From contig CAWINH010000015.1 in NCBI GenBank assembly GCA_963837425.1, positions 19,250 through 83,249 on the forward strand: 64,000 nt of DNA, given 5' to 3'. The notes beneath the pieces were generated by a model. That model was given only the letters and a program-made list of their open reading frames with translations. It was not told where the DNA came from and searched no databases. Below are positions 25,677-33,505 of this stretch, in pieces. The stretch comes from CAWINH01 sp963837425 (GTDB lineage: Bacteria > Chloroflexota > Limnocylindria > QHBO01). The position numbers and the translations under genes were made by a program. Each line of letters opens with the position of its first letter. Position 1 is the stretch's first letter.

Positions 25677-27250
25677 TGTCACCGGTGAGCGTCACCCATC
25701 CCGGAGCCGAACACGCGAACGAGATCCTCACCTCTGAAGCGCTCGCCTTCGTGTCGCGGCTGCATCGGTCCTTCAACCCGAGGCGGCAGGAGCTGCTCGC
25801 GGCGCGCGCGGCGCGCCAGGCGAAGTTCGACGCAGGCGCCCTCCCCGACTTCCTGGACAGCACCCGGCAGCTGCGCGAGGACCCGACATGGCGCGTCGCC
25901 CCGGCGCCGGCGGACCTCGCCGACCGGCGCGTGGAGATCACCGGCCCGGCCGAGCCAAAGATGATGATCAACGCCCTGAACTCCGGTGCCAGCGTCTTCA
26001 TGGCCGACTTCGAGGACGCCCTATCCCCCACCTGGGAGAACATCGTCACCGGCCAATGGGCGGTGCGCGAGGCCGTCCGCCGCCGCCTGAACCTGGAGAC
26101 CGCCGAGAAGCGGTACCGGCTCAACGAGGCCGGGCTGGCGACCCTCGTCGTGCGACCACGGGGGTGGCACCTCGACGAACGGCACGTGACCGTCGACGGC
26201 TCGCCGGTCAGCGCATCGCTGTTCGACTTCGGGCTCGTGATGTTCCACAGCGCCGCCGAGATGCTGAAGCGAGGTTCGGGACCGTACTTCTACCTGCCGA
26301 AGCTGGAGAGCCATCACGAGGCTCGCATCTGGAACGATGTGTTCGTCGCTGCGCAGGATGAGCTGGGGATCGCTCGGGGCAGCATTCGGGCCACGGTCCT
26401 CATCGAGACGATCGTCGCCGCGTTCGAGATGGAGGAGATCCTCTGGGAGCTGCGGGAGCATGCGGCCGGGCTGAACGCCGGGCGCTGGGACTACATCTTC
26501 AGCCTCATCAAGAAGTTCCGGAGCCGGGACGACATGGTGCTCCCCGATCGGGCGCAGGTGACGATGGCGGTCCCCTTCATGCGCGCCTACCAGCAGCTTC
26601 TGGTGCGGACCTGCCACCGGCGCGGGGCGCACGCGATCGGCGGCATGAGCGCGTTCATCCCGAACCGCCGCGAGCCGGAGGTGACGGAGCACGCGCTCGC
26701 CGAGGTCAGGATCGACAAGCAACGCGAGGCGGGTGACGGCTCGGACGGAACCTGGGTTGCGCACCCCGACCTCGTGCCCGTGGCGCGCGAGGTCTTCGAC
26801 GCCGTTCTCGGCGACCGGCCGAACCAGACGAACGTCCTGCGGGAGGATCTCCGCGTTGGCGCCCGAGATCTGCTCAACACGCGGATCGAGGGCGGCCGCG
26901 TCACCGAACGCGGCGTGCGAACGAACGTGACGGTGGCGCTCCAGTACCTCGCCTCCTGGCTTGGAGGCAACGGAGCCGCGGCGATCAACAACCTCATGGA
27001 GGACGCGGCGACCGCCGAGATCAGCCGCTCTCAGCTCTGGCAGTGGCGGACGCGGGCCGTGAAGCTGGACGATGGACGGCCGATGTCGGCGGAGATGTAC
27101 GCCGCCGTCAGAGCCGAGGAGCTCGCTCGGCTCGAGTCCGCGTACCCGGGCGCCCGCTGGGTCGATGCGGCCGACCTGCTCGACCGCCTGGTCCTGGCCA
27201 ACGAGTTCGCGGAGTTCCTGACGGTCGAGGCCTCCGCGATGCTCGGGTGA
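25676..27250 (+). CDS. aceB: Malate synthase A
   Basis: A 524-residue enzyme that condenses glyoxylate and acetyl-CoA to malate. Family signatures are MINALNSGASVFMADFEDALSP (metal and substrate region, split here), VVRPRGWHL, LPKLESHHEARIWNDV, TVLIETIVAAFEMEEIL, GRWDYIFS and FIPNRREPEV. Its start overlaps the YdeI-like stop (TGATG) and has GGAGG upstream. No isocitrate lyase is seen nearby. Its place between xanthine dehydrogenase and the urate genes suggests it uses glyoxylate released from ureides. Confidence 0.94.
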   Translation: MSPVSVTHPGAEHANEILTSEALAFVSRLHRSFNPRRQELLAARAARQAKFDAGALPDFLDSTRQLREDPTWRVAPAPADLADRRVEITGPAEPKMMINALNSGASVFMADFEDALSPTWENIVTGQWAVREAVRRRLNLETAEKRYRLNEAGLATLVVRPRGWHLDERHVTVDGSPVSASLFDFGLVMFHSAAEMLKRGSGPYFYLPKLESHHEARIWNDVFVAAQDELGIARGSIRATVLIETIVAAFEMEEILWELREHAAGLNAGRWDYIFSLIKKFRSRDDMVLPDRAQVTMAVPFMRAYQQLLVRTCHRRGAHAIGGMSAFIPNRREPEVTEHALAEVRIDKQREAGDGSDGTWVAHPDLVPVAREVFDAVLGDRPNQTNVLREDLRVGARDLLNTRIEGGRVTERGVRTNVTVALQYLASWLGGNGAAAINNLMEDAATAEISRSQLWQWRTRAVKLDDGRPMSAEMYAAVRAEELARLESAYPGARWVDAADLLDRLVLANEFAEFLTVEASAMLG

Positions 27251-27262
27251 CGCCCGGGCCGC

Positions 27263-27727
27263 CTATCCCCGCCGCGCGGCGTGGGACGCCAGCACCTCGT
27301 CGATGAAATGCCGGAAACGCAGCCCGGAGGTGTGGCGGCGGAGCCATTCGAGGTAGTCGGGGTTCGTGCGCGCCAGCTCCCCGAGGGTCGTCCCGGCGAA
27401 GCGGCCGAAGTCGAGGACGACCTGCGCCGGACTTCCGGGTTCCTCATCGGCGGCCGCCGCATGCTGCCGCATCCGCTCGCTGAGCGAGGCTGTCGGCCGG
27501 TCGATAGGGATCGCCACGCGCCGCTGGTCGTAGACCGCTCGCTGCGCCGGGTCACGCAGGGTCTGGTACGCCCAGTTCAGCTCCGCCATCTCGGTGGAGG
27601 CGTCCGGTGCGCCGCTTCGGTCCGGGTGCCGGATGAGCGCGAGCGCGCGATACGCGGCTTCCACCACCTCCGGAGCGGCAGAAGGGTGGATCTGGAGGAC
27701 GAGGTATGCGTCGCGACTGCCCAGCAC
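27263..27727 (-). CDS. DnaJ-domain protein with C-terminal DYLEWL module
   Basis: 154 residues. An N-terminal J domain (about 5-68) keeps the HPD motif (LIRHPDRSG) needed to stimulate DnaK. After a charged linker the C-terminal 45 residues read LDFGRFAGTTLGELARTNPDYLEWLRR, resembling the DUF3820 or ExoX-tail module (FGKY-G-K...DYLEWL). There is no Gly/Phe region or zinc finger, so this is a specialised co-chaperone. The GTG start is preceded at 9 bases by TAGTGT. It converges with aceB. Confidence 0.8.
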   Translation of the reverse strand: MLGSRDAYLVLQIHPSAAPEVVEAAYRALALIRHPDRSGAPDASTEMAELNWAYQTLRDPAQRAVYDQRRVAIPIDRPTASLSERMRQHAAAADEEPGSPAQVVLDFGRFAGTTLGELARTNPDYLEWLRRHTSGLRFRHFIDEVLASHAARRG

Positions 27728-27800
27728 TGTGGATACACACTAGCGCCAGTACCGGTCCTGGTGGCAACTCCCCCATTCGGACCATGCCGCGGAGTCGGGC

Positions 27801-28244
27801 TCAGTCCGACGCCACCCTCGCGAAGGTCAGCTCGACCCCATCGCCGCTCAGCCGCAGGGTGTCGGCGTTTAGCTCGAAGCTCGTGACGCCGGACAGCGCG
27901 GCCAGGTAGGCGGCCTCCGACGTCATCCGCGGCTCGTCGCAGGCCATCTCGGTGACCTCCATCGCGCCGAAGCCGATGCGGCCCGAACGCACGGTCAGCG
28001 AGCCCCCGTACTGGTTGCATCCCGACCGGCCGCTCACGGTCGTTCCGGTGATCACGAGCGTCGGCTCCGAGCCGGCAACGATCGGCAACGGCGAGCCCGA
28101 GCTCGCCCCGGCCACGAGGCGCCAGGTTCCGTCGACGCCTGGACCGGAACCGAACAGCCTTCCGGCGACTCCGCAACCCGCGACGAGCGCGGCGACGAGG
28201 GCGAGGACGACGAGCGTCGCAAGCGGAGTGCCTTCCCTTCGCAT
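27801..28244 (-). CDS. META-domain (HslJ-like) lipoprotein
   Basis: 147 residues. The signal peptide LATLVVLALVAALVAGCG ends in a lipobox with Cys24, so it is probably a membrane-anchored lipoprotein. A META (DUF306) beta domain follows, with GTWRLVAG, SGRSGCNQYGGSL and MACDEPRM. META proteins are linked to heat or novobiocin resistance in E. coli, but the role here is unknown. It lies downstream of the hydantoinase on the same strand. Confidence 0.85.
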   Translation of the reverse strand: MRREGTPLATLVVLALVAALVAGCGVAGRLFGSGPGVDGTWRLVAGASSGSPLPIVAGSEPTLVITGTTVSGRSGCNQYGGSLTVRSGRIGFGAMEVTEMACDEPRMTSEAAYLAALSGVTSFELNADTLRLSGDGVELTFARVASD

Positions 28245-28280
28245 GTCCCCATGACGCGCGATCGGCAGCCGCGGTTCCCG

Positions 28281-29669
28281 TCAGGTCGCGAGCGAGCGCT
28301 CCACGAAGCGGCCGCGGCCGCGGCGTCCCACGAAAAGGCCATCCCGGATCACCGCCTCGCCGCGGAGCAGCACGCTGCGCACTCCACCGCGCAACTCGAT
28401 GCCCTCGAACTGCGTGAAATCGGCCGAATGGTGCAAGTCCGCCTGCCTGATCGTCCGCTCCGCCAACGGGTCGAAGAGGACGAGATCCGCGTCGCGGCCG
28501 ACCTCCACCGCCCCCTTGCTCGGCAGCCCGAAAAGCCGGGCCGGCGTGGTGGCCAGCACGTCGACCATCCGCTCGATCGAGATCCGCCCGGCCCCGGCCC
28601 CGATGCCATGGACGACGGAGAGCAGAGTCTCGATTCCCGGAGCGCCGTTGCTGACCTCCGGAAAGGGCGGTGCCGGCAGCCGCTTCTCGACGGCCAGCCG
28701 GTCCGGGACGTGGTCGGTGGCCACGACGTCGATCCCCCCGTGCGCCACGCCGAGCCACAGCGCCTGCCGGTCGGCCTCCGAGCGCAACGGTGGCGAGATG
28801 ACGGCCTTCAAGACCTCGCCGTCGTCCGCGGACGCGTATCGGGCATCGGTCCAGACCAGGTACTGCGGACATGTCTCCGCATATACCGGCCAGCGGCGCG
28901 CCTTGGCGGCAACCACCTCGGCGAGCGCATCGGCGCAGCTCAGGTGCACGATGTAGACCGATGCCTCCGCCGCGCGCGCCAGCGCAATGGCCCGATGCGT
29001 TGCCTCCGCCTCGACATAGGGTGGACGGGTCAGAGCGTGATGCCGCAGCCCCGTCTCGCCGCGTGCCAGCGCCCGAGCCGTGAGGGCGTCGATGATCGTC
29101 GCATTCTCGCAGTGGACCTCGAGCATGCCGCCGTGACGGCCCATGATCTCGAGCACCGCAAAGAGGGCCTGATCGTCAAGCCGGAAGTCGTAGACCATGA
29201 AGGCCTTGGCCGTCGGCACCCCGCGCGCGATGAGCTCGGGAAGCTCGCCCACGGGGTCCGGCTGCCGCCCGCTGATCACCGCCGACAGCCCGAAGTCGAT
29301 CGCCGATTCGCCATCAGTCCGCTCCCGGAACTCGCGGACCCCGGCGAGGAGGGAGGACGATCCCTCCTCGCTGATCCCGGTTCCCGGATTGTTGAACGCG
29401 AGGAACGTTGTCGTCCCGCCGTGAGCGGCTGCGACGCTGTCGGCGAAGAAGCGGTCCGGGAGCTCGGCGCTCGGGAGGCGGGTGTGGGTATGGACGTCCA
29501 CGCAGCCGGGCAGGACGAGCAGCCCGTCAGCCTCGACCACCCGGGTATCGGCCTCCGGCCCGAGCCGTTCCGAGACAGCCGAGATCCGGCCGTCGGCGAT
29601 CGCCACGTCCGCCCGGAAGCTGCGCTCGGCGGTGACGACGGTCCCGCCGCGGACGAGCAGGTCCGTCAG
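28281..29669 (-). CDS. Dihydropyrimidinase/hydantoinase/allantoinase-type cyclic amidase
   Basis: A 462-residue amidohydrolase. DVHTHTRL provides the HxH motif. The Lys in AKAFMVYDF fits the carbamylated metal-bridging lysine. EVHCEN, YIVHLSCADA and VATDHVP supply further metal ligands, and AETCPQYL is typical of the dihydropyrimidinase group. Next to urate genes the best guess is allantoin hydrolysis; hydantoin or dihydropyrimidine use is equally allowed by sequence. No ATG or GTG fits the N-terminus. A CTG at 29669, 4 bases after GGGGAGGG and overlapping the DUF3830 stop as CTGA, is the likely start. Confidence 0.82.
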   Translation of the reverse strand: MTDLLVRGGTVVTAERSFRADVAIADGRISAVSERLGPEADTRVVEADGLLVLPGCVDVHTHTRLPSAELPDRFFADSVAAAHGGTTTFLAFNNPGTGISEEGSSSLLAGVREFRERTDGESAIDFGLSAVISGRQPDPVGELPELIARGVPTAKAFMVYDFRLDDQALFAVLEIMGRHGGMLEVHCENATIIDALTARALARGETGLRHHALTRPPYVEAEATHRAIALARAAEASVYIVHLSCADALAEVVAAKARRWPVYAETCPQYLVWTDARYASADDGEVLKAVISPPLRSEADRQALWLGVAHGGIDVVATDHVPDRLAVEKRLPAPPFPEVSNGAPGIETLLSVVHGIGAGAGRISIERMVDVLATTPARLFGLPSKGAVEVGRDADLVLFDPLAERTIRQADLHHSADFTQFEGIELRGGVRSVLLRGEAVIRDGLFVGRRGRGRFVERSLAT

Positions 29670-30088
29670 TCGCCCTCCCCGATCTCGATCGGCTGCGCCC
29701 CCTCCCAGAGGACTCGACGCCCGACCTCCGTCAGCCGGTCGCGCCAGCCGTCGTCGGGAACGAGCGTGGCGAAGTGGTTCCCGGCCAGCTGTCCGACCTT
29801 CGAGGAGAACGAGCAGGCGCCGTACGGGAAGAGGATCTCGCACTCCGACAGCTCGCCGACGTAGATGAGCAGCTCGCCGGGGCCCGGATGCGAGGTCTGG
29901 TGCTCGTAGCCGACCCCCGGGCGACGGTCCCCGAACGGGATCCAGGTCGATTCGCCGCTCCACCGGCAGTGGATGAGCTGCGAATTGATCGGCAGCCATC
30001 GACGCAGCGCCTCGCGCGTGTGCGGGGCGTCCGGCTCCCATCGGGCGCTAAAGTGGAGCTCGCCAACGCGGATCTGCAGGTCAGCCAT
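29666..30088 (-). CDS. DUF3830 protein (cyclophilin-like fold)
   Basis: A 140-residue protein whose motifs fit DUF3830: ARWEPDAPHTREALRRWLP, STWIPFGD, HPGPGELLIYVG and ECEILFPYG. DUF3830 is often encoded beside cyclic amidohydrolases, but its activity is unknown to me. The ATG has TATCCT 6 bases upstream and no ribosome site. It is translationally coupled to the hydantoinase downstream and divergent from the HIU hydrolase gene, with 14 bases between start codons. Confidence 0.8.
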   Translation of the reverse strand: MADLQIRVGELHFSARWEPDAPHTREALRRWLPINSQLIHCRWSGESTWIPFGDRRPGVGYEHQTSHPGPGELLIYVGELSECEILFPYGACSFSSKVGQLAGNHFATLVPDDGWRDRLTEVGRRVLWEGAQPIEIGEGD

Positions 30089-30094
30089 GCGCGG

Positions 30095-30100
30095 AGGATA
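30095..30100 (-). promoter_or_regulatory. Leaderless -10 element TATCCT of DUF3830-hydantoinase operon
   Basis: TATCCT lies 6 bases before the DUF3830 ATG on the minus strand. The same bases on the plus strand overlap the GGAGG (30093-30097) ribosome site of the HIU hydrolase gene. Confidence 0.5.
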
Positions 30101-30102
30101 CC

Positions 30103-30456
30103 GTGGCCGCAGCCAAGCCCACCATCAGCACGCACGTCCTGGACCTCGCGACCGGCGCCCCGGCGGCGGGCTTTCCGGTCGCCCTCTTCAGGCTGGCGGA
30201 CGACGGGATGCCGGAGCTCATGACCGAAGCGGAGACCGATGCCGACGGGCGCTGCCGCTCCCTGTGCCGCGGCGAGCTGGTCGCCGGCAGCTACCAGCTC
30301 GTCTTCGACGTGGCCGCCTATCTCGAGGCCGTCGATCGCGACCCGGAGTTCTTCGAGAACATGGCCGTCGGCTTCAGGGTCGATGACGTCGAGCGCTCGT
30401 ACCACGTGCCGCTGCTGCTCACCCCCTTCGGCCTCTCGACGTATCGGGGTAGCTGA
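30103..30456 (+). CDS. 5-hydroxyisourate hydrolase (transthyretin-like)
   Basis: A 117-residue PucM/HiuH-type enzyme that opens 5-hydroxyisourate to OHCU. The three catalytic positions are visible: His in STHVLD, Arg in DGRCR and His in SYHVPLLLTPFGLSTYRGS, the last being the family's C-terminal signature (YRGS). The GTG start has GGAGG 5 bases upstream. It is followed in the same direction by OHCU decarboxylase and urate oxidase. Confidence 0.94.
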   Translation: MAAAKPTISTHVLDLATGAPAAGFPVALFRLADDGMPELMTEAETDADGRCRSLCRGELVAGSYQLVFDVAAYLEAVDRDPEFFENMAVGFRVDDVERSYHVPLLLTPFGLSTYRGS

Positions 30457-30464
30457 GCGATCTG

Positions 30465-31028
30465 ATGCACGAGGCTGAACAGGACGCGTTCCCCGCCCTC
30501 GACGAGCTGAACCGGATGAGCCCCGACGCGTTCAGCGCGGCCCTGAGCCCGCTTGTAGAGGGAGCGCCGCACTTCCTGGATCGGCTGGCGGCGGCGCGAC
30601 CGTTCACGTCCGGGCCGGCGATGCTCGACGCAATGCACGCGGTCGCCTCGGAGATGCCAGAGTCCGAGCAGATCGAGCTCCTCGACGCGCACCCCCGGAT
30701 CGGGGCCAACGCGACCGACGTGTCCGGGCTCTCCTACGACGAGCAGGGGTACGCCGCCGAGGCTGCGGACGATGCCGAGCGACTCGCCTATCTCTACGAG
30801 GAGCTCGCGAACCTCAACGACCTGTACGAACGTCGGTTCGGGTTCCGCTACGTCTTGTTCGTGGGCGGTCGTCCGAAGGAGGCGATCGTGGAGCTCATGG
30901 AGCATGCGCTGCGGAACGACCGTGCAGCTGAGCTGCGCCGTGGCGTCCACGACGCGATCTATGTCGCCGGAGACCGGCTCAGCCGGCTGCGCGGCGGCAG
31001 CGAGGAGGAGGCCGAAGGCGAGGCATGA
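30465..31028 (+). CDS. OHCU decarboxylase
   Basis: A 187-residue 2-oxo-4-hydroxy-4-carboxy-5-ureidoimidazoline decarboxylase, giving S-allantoin. Catalytic HPRIG (His) and the SGLSYDEQ segment are present, followed by YEERFGFRYVLFVGGR-like YERRFGFRYVLFV. It lies 8 bases after the HIU hydrolase and overlaps urate oxidase by 4 bases. In Bacillus this domain is fused to uricase; here they are separate but coupled. Confidence 0.94.
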   Translation: MHEAEQDAFPALDELNRMSPDAFSAALSPLVEGAPHFLDRLAAARPFTSGPAMLDAMHAVASEMPESEQIELLDAHPRIGANATDVSGLSYDEQGYAAEAADDAERLAYLYEELANLNDLYERRFGFRYVLFVGGRPKEAIVELMEHALRNDRAAELRRGVHDAIYVAGDRLSRLRGGSEEEAEGEA

Positions 31029-31957
31029 CCGACTACGAGATCCACTACGGGAAGTCGGAGGTCCGGGTCTACCGCACATACGCCGAGCCGCTCACCGGCG
31101 TGGCCGAGATCCCCGAGTCGCCATTTCGAGGCCGGGACAACGTCCTGGCCGCGGCGGAGATCGAGGTCTCCGTGCACGGCACCGCCTTCCTGCCCGCCTA
31201 CACGGTGGGCGACAACCGGCGGGTGGTGGCCACCGACACGATGAAGAACTTCATTCACGCCACGAGCCTGGCCGCGCGGGCGCGGACGCTCGAGATGTGG
31301 CTCCACGAGGTGGGCACTGCGTTCCTCGGCACGTACGCGGACATGGAGAGCCTGACGGTGCGCGGCCGCGAGCTCCCCTTCCCCGCCGCGCTGGTACCCG
31401 CTCCCGACGGAGACGGGTTCGCCGCTTCCGACCGGCTCTTCAGCCGCGACCGCTGCGACTACGCGACGGCGGTCCTCGATCTCGAGCGCGCCGACGGTGG
31501 GGTGCGCATCGCGTCGCACGCCTGCGGCAGAAGCGAGATCCAGCTCATCAAGATCACCGGTTCGGCGTTCGCGGACTTCGCGCGCGACGAGCACACGACG
31601 CTGCCGGACCGCCGCGATCGTCCCCTGTACGTCTGGTGTGACATCGGCTGGCGCTATCTGGATGTGGCCGATGCACTCGGCGAGGATCCCCCACGCTACG
31701 TCGACGCCCAGCAGGTGGCCGACCTCGCGGGCGCCGTCTTCCACGAGTTCGTCTCGCTCTCGATCCAGCATCTCGTCCACGAGATCGGCGAGCGGATGCT
31801 GGCGCGCTGGCCGCAGCTCGCCGAGGTGAGCTTCGAGGCGCAGAACCGGCTCTGGGACCCTGGCGTCGAGCGCGCCGACGACCCGCGGGTACGGACGTAT
31901 GCCGATCCGCGCCCGCCGTTCGGGCGGATCGGCCTTGTCATGCGCCGCGGCGGATAG
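31025..31957 (+). CDS. Urate oxidase (uricase)
   Basis: A 310-residue cofactor-free enzyme that oxidises urate to 5-hydroxyisourate. Two T-fold repeats are present. VVATDTMKNFIHA carries the conserved Thr-Asp and Lys region, and the second half has LIKITGSAFADFARDEHTTLPD and SIQHLVHEIGERML. The ATG overlaps the preceding stop (ATGA). It catalyses the first step of a three-gene urate-to-allantoin operon whose order places it last. Confidence 0.95.
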   Translation: MTDYEIHYGKSEVRVYRTYAEPLTGVAEIPESPFRGRDNVLAAAEIEVSVHGTAFLPAYTVGDNRRVVATDTMKNFIHATSLAARARTLEMWLHEVGTAFLGTYADMESLTVRGRELPFPAALVPAPDGDGFAASDRLFSRDRCDYATAVLDLERADGGVRIASHACGRSEIQLIKITGSAFADFARDEHTTLPDRRDRPLYVWCDIGWRYLDVADALGEDPPRYVDAQQVADLAGAVFHEFVSLSIQHLVHEIGERMLARWPQLAEVSFEAQNRLWDPGVERADDPRVRTYADPRPPFGRIGLVMRRGG

Positions 31958-31960
31958 ATC

Positions 31961-32395
31961 TCAGCGGCGGAGCAGCCCGGGGAGGTCGATAGCCGGGCAG
32001 CGGTCCATCACGACCAGCAGGCCGGCCCCGGCGGCCCGCTCGGCGGCATCGGCATCCCACACGTCGAGCTGCATCCACACCGCCTTCGCACCAATCGCGA
32101 TCGCTTCGTCGACATGGGCTCCCGCACGGTGCGACGCACGGAAGATGTCGACGACCTCGATCGGGTTGCCGTCCGACCTGGCCGCCGCGGCCGTGGCGAG
32201 GTCAGGGGCGGTCGGCACGCCGTGGATCGTGGTCTCCTTCGGGTAGATCGGCAGCATCTCGTAGCCATTGCGCAGGAGCGTGCGCGAGACGCCGTAGCTC
32301 GGCCGTGCGGGATCCGGAGAGCAGCCGACGACGGCCCATACCCGGAACTCGCGGAGGATTCGTTCGGCAACCGCCGGATCGCGCCAGTCGGTCAT
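31961..32395 (-). CDS. YccU-type CoA-binding domain protein
   Basis: A 144-residue Rossmann-fold protein: VWAVVGCSPDPARPSYGVSR, MLPIYPKE, EVVDIFRA and AVWMQLDVWDADAAERA. Proteins of this type bind CoA, but their role is not settled. It is the third gene of the ruvC-ruvA unit: its ATG overlaps the ruvA stop by 4 bases. It converges with uricase, leaving 3 bases between stops. Confidence 0.87.
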   Translation of the reverse strand: MTDWRDPAVAERILREFRVWAVVGCSPDPARPSYGVSRTLLRNGYEMLPIYPKETTIHGVPTAPDLATAAAARSDGNPIEVVDIFRASHRAGAHVDEAIAIGAKAVWMQLDVWDADAAERAAGAGLLVVMDRCPAIDLPGLLRR

Positions 32396-32970
32396 CTGCT
32401 GCTCGCGAGCTCCTGCAGCGCAGCCCTGATCCGCGCGTCGAGCCCCACGTCCATGACGGCGACCGCACCCGCCGCCCGACGCGCCTCTGCGACCGTGTAG
32501 CCGAGCGACTCGAGCGCGGCGACGACGTCCGAGTCGGTACCGCCAGCTCCCCCGCCGGCTGCGATGCCCGCGGCGTGGATCTTCTCCTTGAGCTCGAGGC
32601 CGATGCGCTGCGCGGTCTTGCGACCCACGCCGCTCACGCTCGTCAGGAGGTCAAGATCGTCGGTGACGATGGCGAGCTGCAGCTTCGTCACCGGATGGGC
32701 GGCGACGATGGCCAGGGCCAGCCGGGGCCCGACGCCGGTGACCGTCATGAGCAGCTCGAAGAAGGCGAGCTCCTCCTGGGAGCCGAAGCCGAAGAGCGCC
32801 TGGAGGTCCTCGCGGACGAGGTGATGGACGAAGACGTGCGCATCGTGCTCGAGGTGCATCCGGGCCAGCTGTGCCGGCCCGACCACCACCCGGTAGCCGA
32901 CGCCACCCACATCGATGATCACGAAGTCGATTCCGACGTGCGTGACGCGGCCGCGCAGCGAGCCGATCAC
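32392..32970 (-). CDS. ruvA: Holliday junction DNA-binding subunit RuvA
   Basis: 192 residues. An OB-fold N-terminus (MIGSLRGRVTHVGIDFVIIDVGGVGYRV) is followed by two helix-hairpin-helix motifs (TVTGVGPRLALAIVAA and SVSGVGRKTAQRIGLELKEK), a flexible linker and the C-terminal domain that contacts RuvB. It tetramerises on four-way junctions. It overlaps ruvC and the CoA-binding gene by 4 bases each. Confidence 0.95.
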   Translation of the reverse strand: MIGSLRGRVTHVGIDFVIIDVGGVGYRVVVGPAQLARMHLEHDAHVFVHHLVREDLQALFGFGSQEELAFFELLMTVTGVGPRLALAIVAAHPVTKLQLAIVTDDLDLLTSVSGVGRKTAQRIGLELKEKIHAAGIAAGGGAGGTDSDVVAALESLGYTVAEARRAAGAVAVMDVGLDARIRAALQELASSR

Positions 32971-33464
32971 CCGGTCGTCGCCATCCGTGGTTCGGCCGCC
33001 GAGCGGTGCGCGCAGCCGATCGCCACCGCCAGGGCATCGGTTGCGTCATCGGGCACGCCGGCCAGCGGCACGCCGAGCAGGCGGGCGACCATCGTGGCGA
33101 CCTGCTGCTTGTCGGCCGCGCCGTTCCCGCAGACCGCCTGTTTCACCTCGTTCGGGGTCGGCTCGTCAACCGCGAGGCCTGCCTCGGCGGCGGCGAGCAG
33201 CGCGACGCCGCGAGCCTGCCCGACGGCCATCGCGGTCCGCACGTTCCGCTGGAAGAAGAGCCGCTCGACGCCAACTCGCTGCGGGCGATGCTCGGCCATC
33301 AGCACGCCGAGGGCCTCATGAAGCTGTCGCAGGCGGTCGGCATCCGACGCATTCGACGGCGTGCGTACCACACCGGCGTCGACGAATCGCAACCGTCCGG
33401 CTTCGAGCGCCACGATGCCGAACCCGCAGGTCGCGGTACCGGGATCGATGCCGAGGACGATCAC
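32967..33464 (-). CDS. ruvC: Holliday junction endonuclease RuvC
   Basis: A 165-residue resolvase with the acidic active site: Asp7 in GIDPGTATCGFG, Glu in VGVERLFFQRNVRTA and two Asp in DDATDALAVAIG. The start is GTG. TAGGAT lies exactly 6 bases upstream and no ribosome site is present, so the ruvC-ruvA transcript is likely leaderless. Confidence 0.95.
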   Translation of the reverse strand: MIVLGIDPGTATCGFGIVALEAGRLRFVDAGVVRTPSNASDADRLRQLHEALGVLMAEHRPQRVGVERLFFQRNVRTAMAVGQARGVALLAAAEAGLAVDEPTPNEVKQAVCGNGAADKQQVATMVARLLGVPLAGVPDDATDALAVAIGCAHRSAAEPRMATTG

Positions 33465-33470
33465 CGCCGT

Positions 33471-33476
33471 ATCCTA
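33471..33476 (-). promoter_or_regulatory. Leaderless -10 element TAGGAT of ruvC-ruvA
   Basis: TAGGAT on the minus strand is separated from the ruvC GTG by 6 bases. Confidence 0.5.
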
Positions 33477-33505
33477 CCCGTGGTCGGCGGACCCGCTCGG
33501 CTCGT

